Notes: a model not told the origin generated them from the sequence alone. 64,000 bases of DNA from Autumnicola psychrophila (GCF_031846645.1 NZ_JAVRHN010000007.1:194556-258555), one strand, 5' to 3'; shown: positions 44,092 to 55,016, counted from the first letter of the stretch. Numbers and translations are program-made.

Positions 44092-45429
44092 GGGTCTGTA
44101 AATTAAACTCTATCTGATCTTTCAATTTCTCTTTTACTAATTCCAGAGGTACTGGTATTTATGGTCAATGGTATCCTATCACCAAATTTAATATAAAATT
44201 GCTGAATGGTAAGACTCCAATTGTGAAGAGGAGCTGTCCATTTTTTTTCAATATTCTTGGTAGCCAGATAAACCAGCTTTAGAAGGGACCTATCATTAGT
44301 GAAGGCTCCTTTGGTCTTTGTAACCTTACGAACCTGGCGATGGAAGCCTTCCACGGCATTAGTGGTATAAATGATCTTTCTGATAGGCTCAGTGAACTGA
44401 AAATACTGTGACAGTTCTTCCCAGTTGCGTTGCCAGCTCTCAATTACTACTGGTTACTTCTGGCCCCATTTCTCTTCCAGGTGAAGCAGTTCATCTTCGG
44501 CTACTTCTTTATTTACAGCTCGATAGACTTTTTTAAGGTCCTTCATAAATTCCTTCTGGTCTTTAGAAGCAATGTATTTGAGAGAGTTTCTTATTTGATG
44601 AACGATACAAAGTTGTACCTGGGTCTTTGGAAACACACTAAGAATAGCATTGGTAAAACCTTTGAGATTATCAGTACATGCAATCAAGATGTCTTCCAGC
44701 CCACGGTTTTGTAGATCTGTCAATACCTGAAGCCAGAAGTTGGCACCTTCGCTTTCGGAAATATACATCCCCAGCACTTCTTTATATCCCTCTTTGTTGA
44801 TGCCTAGAATGTTGTAAAGGGCCTTGTGTTCTATCTTTCCATCTACCTTCACTTTGTAATGCATGGCATCAAGCCATACAATACAATAAAGAGAATCCAG
44901 GGGACGGCTCTGCCATGCTTTTACATCGGGAATGATCCTGTCAGTGATCTGGCTTAAAACCGTAAGGGAGATGTCTGTGTCATACATCTCCTTAATATCT
45001 GATAGAGAATGTCACGGTAGCTCATTCCAAGGCCGTAGAGGCCTATAATCTTCTCAGAGAGATTATAAGCCAAAATAGTCTGGCGTTTCTTTACCAGGTC
45101 TGGTTCTAAACTGCTTTGACGATCCTGTGGGGTGTCAATCTCAAAGGAGCCAAAGCCGCTTTTTATTTTCTTTTTTCCTTTGCCATTGCGCTTATTGCCA
45201 CTAGAACGCTCTTGTTCATCAAGATGAGAATCCATTTCTGCATCAAGGGCTTTTTTAATAAAACTCTTAAGCATAGGTGCAAAGGCGCCATCTTTCCGAA
45301 GAGACTTTTGCCTGACATAAACTGCTCCAAGGCTTTCTTCTCTAACTTTTGTTGCTCTTCTGTCGTCATAGGTCTGTTTGAATAAAATTAATTTAAAGTT
45401 CTCTTTAGACAGAGTTTATTTTACACCCT
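44092..45429 (-). mobile_element. IS256-family element 1 (defective)
   Basis: Ends carry related inverted repeats: GGGTCTGTAAATTAAACTCT at 44092 and, reading inward from 45429, GGGTGTAAAATAAACTCTGT. It holds one broken transposase. No 8-bp target duplication was seen, so the element is old or its flank is rearranged. Confidence 0.85.
44103..45369 (-). pseudogene. IS256-family transposase, two frameshifts and one nonsense codon
   Basis: Read on the minus strand from ATG 45369. An N-terminal frame (MTTEEQQKLEKKALEQFMSG) breaks near 45,290, continues in another frame (SSGNKRNGKGKKKIKSGFGS), breaks again near 44,990, and continues in the catalytic part (LYCIVWLDAMHYKVKVDG with the first Asp; IACTDNLKGF with the second). 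An in-frame TAA at about 44,455 replaces a Tyr codon (GQK-stop-PVVIES; copy 2 has KYPIV). The C-terminal part including EGFHRQVRKVTKTKGAFTND stays in frame to 44103. Confidence 0.92.
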
Positions 45430-45764
45430 CCCTTCTATTATAGAAAAAAGAACTTAACAAATATGAACATAAGTAAATTAGGTCATAATGATGTAATTTA
45501 AGTTTTAAAAAACCTCTCGGTGTAAAACATAGCTTAATTTGTAATCATCATTATCTACCTCTACCCTAAGCTGGAGCCTATTTTCTTATTGGCGAATGTT
45601 TTGGAAGAGGTCTTCCAGTTCATAATTAGGTGAGTAAAATTCAACTTTTGGAACATATCCACTTCCACTTGACAAATTAAATTTACGCAATAACTCTTCT
45701 TCAGTATTGAATTATTTCATACACAAATCTTCTATTACCTTGCTGTATGTATGAGCCTAGAATA
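45430..45764. other. Decayed coding sequence beyond the MG2-like pseudogene
   Basis: On the minus strand a frame reads LRKFNLSSGSGYVPKVEFYS and, past a TAA, LRVEVDNDDYKLSYVLHR. Both look like real protein, but starts and continuity are missing. They could be the remains of the C-terminal part of the neighbouring secreted protein, or of a glycosidase-type jelly roll. Confidence 0.35.
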
Positions 45765-46468
45765 CTATAAGAACTCTTTACAATTTGGAGTTAATGTGAA
45801 ACTACCCATTCCTGCATAGGTAGTATGAAAAGACAGAATTGGCTTTTCATTTTCCAGAACTAACCCGCTCACCTCAAAAGGATTTCCTATACTATCTGCA
45901 GCCTTGAATGCAATCTTAGATGTCAAACCATCTACTAATTCTCCACCTTCGGAAAGCAATTGAAAATCAGCTAGGATGGAGGTTCTTTCCTTTTCTCCTG
46001 GAGTGCCTTTAAAATCCAAAATATTTTCAACTACGAGGACTTTTCTATTTCCTTTGTAATCCCTCACTGGTCTATTAAATGAGCTTTTACTAAAAGCCTC
46101 TAAAAAATATTCACCCAGTTTAATGGCATTGTTGAGAAAGATTCGTCCGGCACTAAAGCCATCTTCTATTTTATATTTTGATTGCAGTACAATACTATCA
46201 TTTTGACGGTTGCGCAGTTGCACATATCGGGTATGGCCTCCAACGTAAGGCAGAAGCGTGTGCTTATTTAGTAATGTTGCTTGAAACCAAAGATCTTCAT
46301 TTGTCTCATAGATGCCTTTGCTAGTGTTTATATAAATGGAAGATTGATTTTCCTGTAGAGATATCGTATGAAAATCATTTGCAATGATATCAAGTTTTGC
46401 TCTTGATATCTAAGAATAGGTGAAATCAGAAAAAAAGAATAAAAAAGGTATATCCAATAATTATTCAT
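45765..46468 (-). pseudogene. N-terminal remnant of an MG2-like secreted protein
   Basis: From ATG 46468 a signal-like start (MNNYWIYLFYSFFLISPIL) shifts frame near 46,410 and continues open to TAA 45765. The body reads IYINTSKGIYETNEDLWFQA and LLNKHTLLPYVGGHTRYVQL, the MG2 opening of flavobacterial proteins of 700-900 residues linked to TonB receptors. Only about 220 residues survive, so the gene has lost its 3' two thirds as well as its frame. 'GRIFLNNAIKLGEYFLEAF' continues the fold. Confidence 0.7.
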
Positions 46469-46506
46469 CTTTTTAAAATTAAAGCATTAAGAGAAGATAA
46501 TGAATA

Positions 46507-46542
46507 AATAGCCAATATATGTTGTAGTATATATTGGCTATT
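46507..46542. terminator. Bidirectional hairpin terminator
   Basis: AATAGCCAATATAT (46507-46520) pairs with ATATATTGGCTATT (46529-46542) over an 8-nt loop. It lies upstream of the MG2 remnant and downstream of the esterase pseudogene on the minus strand. Confidence 0.7.
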
Positions 46543-46714
46543 TCCTGAATGGTATATATGGAAGTGCCAAACAAATAATCCTATTTTATTCAGGGGCCCG
46601 TGTCAAACCTAACAGTAAACAGGTCAGCCTAGTTAAATGTTTATCTAAACTTACTTTCATGAAAGGAAAGACTATTTTGGATATCTTCAATTCCGAGATT
46701 CTTTTTACACCTCA

Positions 46715-47598
46715 TCATTTGCCTGCCTCGGATACAAGGAACTTATTAACCTCAAGCCAGTGAATAAAGACGTCGAACCAACGATTACTGGTACGATCAG
46801 GATTTCCAAGTCCGAAACCATGGCCTCCGTTTTGGTAAAGGTGGAACTCAACAGGTACGCCGGCTTTATGCCAGGATTCTATTAGTCCAAATTCCCCGTG
46901 GAATAGAAAATCATCTGCAGCAATAACGTTGAACATAGGAGGAGCATCTTCCGGCACCTCTACTGCATTTAGACCACCGTGAATTGGACCTATAAAGCCA
47001 AATCCATGGTTTTGGAACTTAAAGTTGAAGGCATGGTAAGGCCGGCACCGGCCGAAAAGCCGATCATACCAATATTGGTGATGTCCACACCCCACTCCTC
47101 TGCACGTTCCACGATCATAGCGTAAGCGGCTTCAGCATCTTCAAGCTGGTTGGAAAGGTTAGATCGCGGACGTTGGGGTGGGGTGACCTGCTCATTTTCG
47201 GAGGCTTCGTCGGGAGGCATGGGAGGTCTTTCCATGGAGGTCCTGAATTCGTCAAGCGAATCAGGAGTTGGATGAAGCCTGTATTTTAAAACAAACGCGT
47301 TGATTCCCTGCTTTGCAAGTGCTTCTGCGACTTCCCAGCCCTCGTTCCCCATAGAAAGCCATCTGAAACCGCCGCCAGGAGCCACAATAACCGTTGTACC
47401 GGCTGCCTTCTCCGGGTCTGGCAAAAAAGGAGTGAGTGTCGCAGTGGTGATATTCCGTGCCATAGGATCGCCCCATTGGCGGAACCAGGTCTCTTGAGCT
47501 GGCTGATCTTCAACGCCACCCGTTCCCAGTGGAATTGCATTAGGCTCATCAGGGGCTTCATACTGGTCTAGAAGATTTAAAAGCTCCCGGGGCATCAT
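46715..47598 (-). pseudogene. Acetyl-xylan-esterase-like alpha/beta-hydrolase, frameshifted, 5' end lost
   Basis: The core reads TTVIVAPGGGFRWLSMGNEG, with the nucleophile elbow GMIGFSAGAGLT, then shifts frame near 47,005 (one base missing in a T run) and continues IGPIHGGLNAVEVPEDAPPM to the catalytic-His region NGGHGFGLGNPDRTS. Catalytic Ser, Asp and His regions are all recognisable. The 5' part, including the signal peptide, is missing, because the gene now starts inside a GntP permease remnant (see 47558-48241). Confidence 0.82.
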
Positions 47599-48241
47599 CT
47601 AAACGATTTTGAATTTCTTTTTCCGAAATATAGGGATTAGGGTCAATCCATGTTTTTGCCGCATACTTTGTAGCAAATACCACCCCAACGATTAAAGCCA
47701 AGGCACTTATTGGCACCGCCAATAACATTACAAGTCCCAGATCGGCACCCAGTATTCCCGCTGCTGCTATTGGTCCCGGGGTTGGAGGCACCATGGTATG
47801 TGTAGCCGTAAGACCTAGCGCAACAGCCGGTCCGGCAAGGGAAATACCTGCTTTCTTGGCCAGGCTTCTGTTAAGTGGGGAGAGTAGAATGAAACCGCTG
47901 TCGGCATATACGGGTAGAACTATATATCCAATAAAACCCATGGCTGCTGATACCCGCTTCTTACCTACAACTTGAAGGGCTTCTTCGGCAAGAGCATAAG
48001 CCCCTCCTGATTTCTCCAGAAAAGCACCGATAATAACACCAAAAACTATGATTAATCCTATACTACCCAAGGTATTTCCAAACCCCCGGTTTACAGATAG
48101 AATAATTGCATCTAAGGGCATTCCTATTAATAAACCGTAGAAGACAGCCACCAGAAATAAAGCCAAAAAGGGATGCACTTGGAAACGTGCTGTTAATATA
48201 ATAATAAGTGCTACACTTAAAAGAAGGAGAATTACGGTCAT
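47558..48241 (-). pseudogene. GntP-family gluconate permease, 3' half deleted
   Basis: 227 residues of an expected 440 or so. The N-terminal half is good: 'ILTARFQVHPFLALFLVAVF', IGYIVLPVYADSGFILLSPL and TATHTMVPPTPGPIAAAGIL are GntP signatures (gluconate:H+ symport, inner membrane). After DDAPGAFKSS the family sequence stops, and the next codons belong, in another frame, to the esterase gene. One deletion therefore removed the permease 3' half and the esterase 5' end. Confidence 0.85.
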
Positions 48242-48702
48242 ATCAGATTTTCATTTGATGGTGCACTCATTTTCTCAGGCTTTTCTATAAAAGGTGAAGT
48301 TATATCTGTTTAAGATGTGTAACTGTATTTTCACAATTTTCTTCATTATTTACCCGTTAAATTCAAATTTCAATTTTTTTTGTTGCGACAAAGTAGGTTT
48401 GCAGGTACTTAACAGGTCTCAATATTTTCATTAAATTTAATAATCATATTACGTTTTTATCATTTATAAGTAGGTCTAAATATAGAACTGAATTAAAAAT
48501 CAGTTAAATTATGATGTTTTTTATATAAAACCAAAAATTGATTTTACTGAGTGTTGTATGGATTTTAAAAAAGATGATTAAACTTTCTTTAGTTTGGATG
48601 TGAGCAGGATTAGACCTATTTTTCTGCTACCGTATAAAACAAATACCTGAAACAACTCTATTACCAGATTCGCAAATACGTTACAAGCATATAACCGGCA
48701 TT
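48242..48702. other. Intergenic 461 bp, nothing recognised
   Basis: AT-rich stretch between the divergent GntP remnant and the small secreted-protein gene. No frame, hairpin or repeat of note. Confidence 0.4.
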
Positions 48703-49411
48703 ATGAAAAAATTTTTAGTAGCAGTGATTTTATTGTGCTTATTTATTCAAAGCTATGGACAGAAAAAAAGCGAAGATTTTGACAGGATGTATTTCCTGAT
48801 TGGCACTTTAAGTGATTATATGAGTGATGAAAAGAGTGACAATTTTTAAAGATAGAGTTGATAAGTACTATGAAGGCGAGAAATCACTTTCTGTCTTTAT
48901 CGACTCTTCTTTTAATAATACCTATCCCGATTTGGTATCAATCAAGACAAATAACATGGGTTGGCACGAATTGCATTCAGAACTATTAGCTAAAGAAGTT
49001 GATAAATTTTATTCTTATGAGTCTTCAGGTATGATAGCCAAATCAGATATAAACTTTGACTCCACAAATCTCGATAGTCTGACATCAGATTTTTACAGGG
49101 CAAATTTCGATACCATATACACAGGCAATATTAGAAGTGATATCTTTCAAAATGATATTCAAAAAATTTCCTTTATCACGGGAGTATATATAAGATTTGG
49201 TGAATTAAAAGATTTCAATTACAGTATTAAAACTTATAATTCGGGAGGCAAGGCAAAGTTGTTTGCTAAATTACTGGAAGAGTTGGGATCCACAAATGTT
49301 CAATATAAATTCGTAAAGAATATTCCTATAAACCATATTGTAAATTTTACGCCATCCGATGAGTTGAAAAAATATTTTGAAAAATATGCGTATTTAACCG
49401 AGCCGAATTAA
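48703..49411 (+). pseudogene. Small secreted protein, probably frameshifted
   Basis: From ATG 48703 a signal peptide (FLVAVILLCLFIQSYGQ) and 25 more residues run to a TAA within a T run at about 48,848. An overlapping frame beginning at 48824 continues KDRVDKYYEGEKSLSVFIDS to 49411. Removing or adding one base in the T run would join them into one protein of about 235 residues. Family not recognised; the body is a mixed alpha/beta sequence ending FEKYAYLTEPN. Confidence 0.6.
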
Positions 49412-49461
49412 GAATCGATCAGGAATAAAAAGACAACTACATTAAAATTAAATAGAATAGA

Positions 49462-50364
49462 ATGAAAAAGACCTTTTTAGCCACGATAATTGCTGCTTTT
49501 AGTTTTCTTACCGCTTGTGGGCAAGATTCAGGTAAAAAATGGCTCGATCTGAATTATGCGAATGACGATAAAGAATATCATAAGCTTGATATTCATTTGC
49601 CCGATACAGAAGACTCTATCCACAAGGCAATTATTGTAATTTACGGTAGCGCCTGGTTCGGAAATAATTTGAAGCACACTGCATACGAGGCAATGGGTAA
49701 AACACTTCAGGAAAGTGGTTTTGCGGTGGTCACCATAAACCACAGGGCAAGTTCCGATGCTCCTTATCCCGCTCAAATCCATGATGTTAAGGCTGCCATA
49801 CGTTTTATAAGGGCCAATGCAACAAAGTATTATATTGATCCTTCCTTCATTGGTATTACAGGTTTTTCATCTGGGGGGCACCTTGCATCAATGGCAGGCG
49901 CAACAAACGATGTTAAAGAATTTACTGTAGGCAAAAAGACAATTGATGTAGAAGGTACCGTTGGCGATCACACTTCCACAAGTAGTTCTGTCGATGCCGT
50001 TGTTGATTGGTTTGGCCCTATAGATTTAGCGCTTATGGATGCTTGCGAAAAACCAAAAAAAGGAAACTCTCCTGAAGCTGCTATTATTAAAGGCGAACCA
50101 TTAGAAAATTTAGATATGATTGCACTCCTTAGTCCAAATACATTTATTGATGAAAATGATGCCCCTTTTATGGTTATCCATGGCGATGCCGATCCTGTTG
50201 TACCACATTGCCAAAGCGAACTCTTTGCAGAACAATTAAAAGAAAAAGGACTCCTTACTGAATTTATTACAGTCGCTGGTGGACAACACGGCCCTGTGAC
50301 TTTCAATGATGATACATTTAAAAAAATGAGTGCTTTCTTCTTGCTAGAATCTAATAAAAAATGA
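49462..50364 (+). CDS. Alpha/beta-hydrolase lipoprotein
   Basis: 300 residues. The lipobox FLTACG makes it lipid-anchored. The oxyanion region is IVIYGSAWFGNNLKHTAYE, the nucleophile elbow is GITGFSSGGHLASM, the acid is probably in HGDADPVVPHCQ and the His in GGQHGPVTF, so the triad is complete. It resembles BD-FAE/esterase-lipase proteins that deacetylate xylan-type glycans. It lies 6 bp before the SDR gene, so probably one operon. One of the few intact genes in this zone. Confidence 0.87.
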   Translation: MKKTFLATIIAAFSFLTACGQDSGKKWLDLNYANDDKEYHKLDIHLPDTEDSIHKAIIVIYGSAWFGNNLKHTAYEAMGKTLQESGFAVVTINHRASSDAPYPAQIHDVKAAIRFIRANATKYYIDPSFIGITGFSSGGHLASMAGATNDVKEFTVGKKTIDVEGTVGDHTSTSSSVDAVVDWFGPIDLALMDACEKPKKGNSPEAAIIKGEPLENLDMIALLSPNTFIDENDAPFMVIHGDADPVVPHCQSELFAEQLKEKGLLTEFITVAGGQHGPVTFNDDTFKKMSAFFLLESNKK

Positions 50365-50370
50365 TTAATT

Positions 50371-51132
50371 ATGACAAATAGTAAAATAGCATTAATTACA
50401 GGTGGGAGCAGAGGATTAGGCAGAAATATGGCTATTAACTTGGCAAAAAAAGGGATAAATGTTATTATTACTTATTATTCAAATAGTACTGCAGCAGACG
50501 AAGTTGTCGATGAAATTAACCAATTAGGCAGTCGTGGTAAAGCATTTCAATTAGACACTAGTAACATAAAAGGTTTTAATGCATTTTTGAGTCAACTTTC
50601 AAGCTATTTAAAATCTGAAACAACAACTGGCTGCTTTGATTTTTTAATTAACAATGCCGGCACCGGGATTTATCAAAATATTGTTGAAACAACCGAGGAA
50701 CAGTTTGACGAGATGTGCAATGTTCATTTTAAAGGCGTTTATTTCTTATCACAAAAAGCTTTGCCGTATATAAATGATGGTGGTAGAATCATCAATATTT
50801 CTTCAGGGTTGGTAAGGTATTCATTTCCATCAGCATCTGCTTACGCCTGTATGAAAGGTGCTGTAGAAGTATTTTCAAGATATTTAGCAAAAGAACTGGC
50901 CGATAGAAAGATTGCAGTAAATACAGTTGCCCCTGGTGCTATTGCTACCGACTTTGGTGGTGGTGAAAACAAAACCAACGATAAGAAAATAGACTTTATT
51001 GCAAACTCAACAGCATTAGGCAGAATAGGCGAACCAAATGATATTGGTGGCGTCGTCGCCTTTTTATGCACTGAAGATGCCAAATGGGTGAATGGCCAGC
51101 GTATTGAAGTTACAGGTGGTATGTTATTGTAA
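50371..51132 (+). CDS. SDR family oxidoreductase
   Basis: 253 residues, the classical SDR length. TGGSRGLGRNMAINLAKKG is the NAD(P)-binding TGxxxGxG motif; NNAG, the catalytic Ser in INISSG, and Y-x-x-x-K in SASAYACMKGAVEVF are all present, as is the C-terminal EVTGGMLL. The cofactor choice is likely NADP (SRG after the first Gly). Substrate unknown; sugar or ketone reduction is inferred from the hydrolase neighbour. Confidence 0.92.
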   Translation: MTNSKIALITGGSRGLGRNMAINLAKKGINVIITYYSNSTAADEVVDEINQLGSRGKAFQLDTSNIKGFNAFLSQLSSYLKSETTTGCFDFLINNAGTGIYQNIVETTEEQFDEMCNVHFKGVYFLSQKALPYINDGGRIINISSGLVRYSFPSASAYACMKGAVEVFSRYLAKELADRKIAVNTVAPGAIATDFGGGENKTNDKKIDFIANSTALGRIGEPNDIGGVVAFLCTEDAKWVNGQRIEVTGGMLL

Positions 51133-51261
51133 TTACCCATCAGTTACAGGTTACCTGGAGAAACCTCTTACTGTTAAAAAAATTGCTGAGTTGAAGCATA
51201 AGTTCTTTAAATAAAGAAACATAATAAATCTGGCTAAGTAGACAAGATTATTTTAATTAAT

Positions 51262-51585
51262 ATGGAAAATAAAAATGGTTGACCAGAGTTAGATTTTGAA
51301 TTATTAAAACCGACTTTAGAAAGTCTTCATCAATGGATTCAAATAGTTGGCAAGATTAGATTGAAAACCATGCAATGGTAAAATCATTCCTGACATACAA
51401 CGCTTTACATTCCATCTAGCGGTTTCTCCACTTATGGAATACCTTATGAAGGGCGCATATTTCAAATTGATTTTGATTTCAAAAAACATCAACTATTAAT
51501 TAGTTGTTCAAATAAAGAATCTGTTGCAATGGAGTTGAGACCACGAACCGTTGCTGATTTTTATAATGAATATTTCAGAAATTAG
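51262..51585 (+). pseudogene. DUF5996 gene, 5' part, three in-frame nonsense codons
   Basis: One frame with no frameshift reads the DUF5996 N-terminus: PELDFELLKPTLESLHQWIQ, 'IVGKIRLKTM', then TTLYIPSSGFSTYGIPYEGR and FDFKKHQLLISCSNKESVAM. It holds a TGA where the family has Trp (before PELDF), a TAA (likely a Gln codon) and a second TGA for the Trp before HTTLY. The gene breaks off at the IS3 element; the 3' part is at 52783-53018. Confidence 0.8.
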
Positions 51586-51589
51586 AATT

Positions 51590-52740
51590 AATATCATTCG
51601 ATTTGGGGAAGAATTCTTCCCCGAATCGAGGTTTGTATTCCCTTGGTGATTTATTGCCCAGAGATTGATGCGGATGGTTATTGTTGTAATCTTCCATCCA
51701 TTTATTGCTTAAAGAACGCAATTGATGCAAATCATTAAACCATTAAGCATCTAATATATCTTCTCTATAAAATCTATTTAAACGTTCTATGTACCCACTT
51801 TGCATTGGCTTACCTGGCTGGGTATATCGTATTTCCACACGTTTCCTATTGCACCATTGACTGAATGTTTTAGAGATAAACTCAGGGCCATTATCACAAC
51901 GGACAGTTTGTGGTAACCCAATTTCTTCTTCTAATTGTTCTAAAGTCTCCACTAGCTTTCTGGCAGGATAGTTTAATCCTGGATCCACAGCCAGTACTTC
52001 GCGGTTGCAATCATCAATTATATTTAAGACACGTACCTTTCTGTCATCAGAAAGGACATCTGACATAAAATCCATACTCCAAACTTGATTCAATTTTTCT
52101 GGGGTTTCTAAAGGATGTTTAACCCTTTCTGTAATGCGCTTTTTATGTTTGCGCCTTAATTTAAGTTTCATCTGCCGGTATACTCGTAATACCCGTTTTC
52201 GGTTCCACTTATGGCCTTCGCGACGTATTCGTTTATAGTATTCATCAAAACCTCTGGTGGGCAACTCAGTGGCCAATTCAGAAAGTTTATCAATTACCTC
52301 ACGATCATCTCGCTTGATCTGATAATACCCCATGGAACGGGTTAAACCTACTACATTACAGGCTCGTTTTATGGAGACCTGGTACTCCTTGATCAAATAA
52401 ACCGCTCTATGCTTCTTGTCGGAAGGCCTTAGAACTTTTTTGACAATATATCTTTCAGCATTTGGTTATCAAGACTGGCATCTGCATACATCTGCTTGAG
52501 CTTGCGGTTTTCTTCTTCCAACTCTTTAAGCCGTTTTAGCTCACTAGTTTCCATTCCGCCGTATTTCTTGCGCCAATAATAGATAGTGCTTTTATTAATA
52601 CCCAATTATCGAGCGATATCGCCAACAGCTCGGCCTTGTTCGTTTTCTTTCAAGATCTTGATGATCTGACTTTCGTAAATCTACTTTTTTTCATCTGACA
52701 GTTTATTGGTTTAAAATTAATAATTTCGAAGTTTAAACTG
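51590..52740 (-). mobile_element. IS3-family element 1 (defective), inside the DUF5996 gene
   Basis: A two-frame IS3 transposase on the minus strand. Ends are approximate: an 18-bp palindrome GGGGAAGAATTCTTCCCC lies near the left end, and AAGACAGTTTAAAC (minus strand) near the right. About 100 codons of the DUF5996 gene are missing at the insertion, so a deletion accompanied or followed it. Confidence 0.8.
51600..52694 (-). pseudogene. IS3-family transposase OrfA/OrfB, broken
   Basis: OrfA starts at ATG 52694, shifts frame after about 8 codons, and has a TAA in place of a Glu codon, but keeps INKSTIYYWRKKYGG and a leucine-rich helix. OrfB (52396-51743) keeps the DDE core: WSMDFMSDVLSDDRKVRVLN, CDNGPEFISKTFSQWCN and QPGKPMQSGYIERLNRFYRE. 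A TAA at 51743 sits where relatives have Tyr (ILDA-stop-WFNDLHQLRS), and the frame stays open beyond it. Confidence 0.88.
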
Positions 52741-52782
52741 TCTTATTTTTAGGGAAGGCTACAAGTTGGGTAAGGCTACAAA

Positions 52783-53018
52783 GCAATATTTTATTCATAT
52801 GCCTATCCATAGAATGAAAATTTTGCAAAACAGAATGTGGTACCTAAAAAGGTATTTTACAGTAATGAAATGGGCGAATTTATTTTAAAGTATGAAGATG
52901 TTAGAAATTCCAGTGAGCCAGAAAAATCTCTTTATGACTTTTACAAAGTACATATGAAGCAGCAGCAGTAACTTCTCATTGGGATCGAGAAAACCTTGAA
53001 CTAGAAAAAATACCTTAG
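52783..53018 (+). pseudogene. DUF5996 gene, 3' part
   Basis: Reads IFYSYAYP, a TAG, then VFYSNEMGEFILKYEDVRNS and EPEKSLYDFYK; a one-base loss then shifts to TYEAAAVTSHWDRENLELEK, ending TAG 53016. This is the C-terminal end of DUF5996 (family EFxLPYDDVR...TYEAAA). Together with 51262-51585 it shows the gene was split. Confidence 0.78.
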
Positions 53019-53157
53019 GCATCATCAGGTTTTATGTAAAAATTATAATAAAGAACCTACAAGAAATAACTAATCCGAAAACTCGACTTCCCCTACGCCT
53101 GCTAGTCACCGAATCAGCAGTTAAAGATAATCTGAATGGAATGCCAAAATTTAAAAT

Positions 53158-54300
53158 TTATACCTCAACAATACCCATATTGCCCAAATCTAAAGGAATA
53201 GTTTTTCCTCCCTGCTCAATAGATTTATAGATTGCTTCAATTATCATTAAGTCTCGTTTCCCCATTTCACCGGGTGCGTAATTTGGACTATCCGTCAAAA
53301 TATGCTTTGCAAAAGCATCCATTTGAATGGTTTGCTGATATTGTGGTTTATATGGAAATTTAATTTCTTCACCTTTAGAAGTTCTTCCAGCTAATGGGCC
53401 ATAACTATGGGCTGGATTCAGTTCTGCCCAACCTCTTTCATAACTTACAAAGAGACGATTTCCGTTCGCATTATAAGATGTAAACATATTCCCGACTACA
53501 TCATTGGAAAATTTCATTTGGGACGTAATAGTTTCATCGACATTTTTGAAGTATTCTGGTTTTGTACTAAACTCCTGTGCAGATATCGAAACCGGATTTG
53601 CTCCAGCACCATAAATACAACATTGTATGGCATAAACGCCCATGTCCATCAAGGCTCCACCACCAGCCATTTTTTTCTCTAAACGCCAAGGGGTCATCCA
53701 ACTTCCTGCTATGAAACCAGCATCAGAAGAAACGTACTTTACATCACCAAAAGGCTTTTCTTTACCAAATCGCTTAATCTCTTGAGTGTAAGGATCAGTT
53801 TGCATCCTAAATCCTACACCTAATTTCACATTATTTTCCTTACATGATTTAATAATAGCATCACATTCTGCAACACTTACAGCCATAGGTTTTTCTGTGA
53901 TTACATGTTTACCAGCCTTTGCGGCACGAATACAAAATTCCGCATGCATACTATTTGGAAGAACTACATATACAATATCTATATCCTCATTGTTAGCAAT
54001 TGAATCAAAATTATCATAATTATAGATATTCTCTTTCGGAATATTATATTTTTTCATCCATTCTTCTTCTTTGGAAGGTGTACCCGTTACAATACCTGCC
54101 AGGTAACAATGTTCACTATTTTGTAGCGCAGGTGCCAACTGCCCTCCGGCATAACCTCCTAATCCTACTAAAGCTATTCCTAATTTTTGTTTTTTCCCAG
54201 AATTGAACGCATAACTCAAAGGCAAATTTGATAGTAATGCCGTTCCGACTATTGCTTTAGTTATTTTTACATTAAATGTTCGCCTACTGATTTTTTCCAT
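53158..54300 (-). CDS. Gfo/Idh/MocA family oxidoreductase with Tat-like signal
   Basis: 380 residues. The N-terminus KISRRTFNVKITKAIVGTAL is a twin-arginine signal, so the folded enzyme would be exported. The nucleotide-binding ALVGLGGYAGGQLAPALQ and the family motif ITEKPMAVSVAEC follow; GAGANPVSIS and 'MGVYAIQCCIYG' lie in the C-terminal barrel. It resembles glucose-fructose oxidoreductase and 3-keto-glycoside-forming enzymes. Intact, and functionally consistent with the DUF1080 genes. Confidence 0.9.
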   Translation of the reverse strand: MEKISRRTFNVKITKAIVGTALLSNLPLSYAFNSGKKQKLGIALVGLGGYAGGQLAPALQNSEHCYLAGIVTGTPSKEEEWMKKYNIPKENIYNYDNFDSIANNEDIDIVYVVLPNSMHAEFCIRAAKAGKHVITEKPMAVSVAECDAIIKSCKENNVKLGVGFRMQTDPYTQEIKRFGKEKPFGDVKYVSSDAGFIAGSWMTPWRLEKKMAGGGALMDMGVYAIQCCIYGAGANPVSISAQEFSTKPEYFKNVDETITSQMKFSNDVVGNMFTSYNANGNRLFVSYERGWAELNPAHSYGPLAGRTSKGEEIKFPYKPQYQQTIQMDAFAKHILTDSPNYAPGEMGKRDLMIIEAIYKSIEQGGKTIPLDLGNMGIVEV

Positions 54301-54539
54301 GAAGGATATTTCTTATGTTTTAATTCACTTTAAATTTAAGGAATTAAATTCTAACAAGGAATTAAATATAAAGTGGAAAAACCTTATGATAAACTAAAGA
54401 AGATAGAAAACGGTTAAATATCCAAAATAGAAATGTTGCAGTTTTGACTCACTTGAATGATAATAACCAGTTGAACTTTGAAGAAGCCTGAGTTCAATAA
54501 CTTAACGCAATAAATTATAACTTATAGAATTGCTGAATG

Positions 54540-55016
54540 GAACTTAAAAAGCATCGAAGACTATCCTATATGAATCACTAAACCGGGGAATATTACAAGG
54601 CAGGAATAACCAATCATATTGCTAAAGACTGCTGCCTCAATAAGAAAAACAAAGACAAATAAAGCACTTTTAAAAGACTGGTCACCGGAACATATTTCCG
54701 GAAGGATTAAAAAAGATTATTCCCAATAATTTCGTGATATTTATTTCTCACAAAGCTATCTTTCAGCACATTTATAAAAGGCTCAAGCTAGGCCTAATTA
54801 AAGCTCACAAGGCTTCTGGCTAGAGGAACTCAGCGTAGAAGATCAAAAAAAAAACGTAAAGTAAAAGGAAGCAGAATCATCGATCAGGCCAATATTGACC
54901 AGCGACCAGCACATTAACCTTCGACAAGAAAGCAGATACTGGGAAGGAGATGGCATGGTGGGATCCAATCAAAAAATTGATTTTGGAACTATCGTAGAAC
55001 GTAAGGTTAGATATTA
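54540..55016 (+). mobile_element. IS30-family relic
   Basis: Fragments in shifting frames: YYKAGITNHIAKD (helix-turn-helix), LKDWSPEHISGRIKKDY, then YWEGDGMVGSNQKIDFGTIV with VERKVRY, the IS30 catalytic block. Many stops and shifts; the 3' end is replaced by the IS3 element that follows. Confidence 0.7.
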
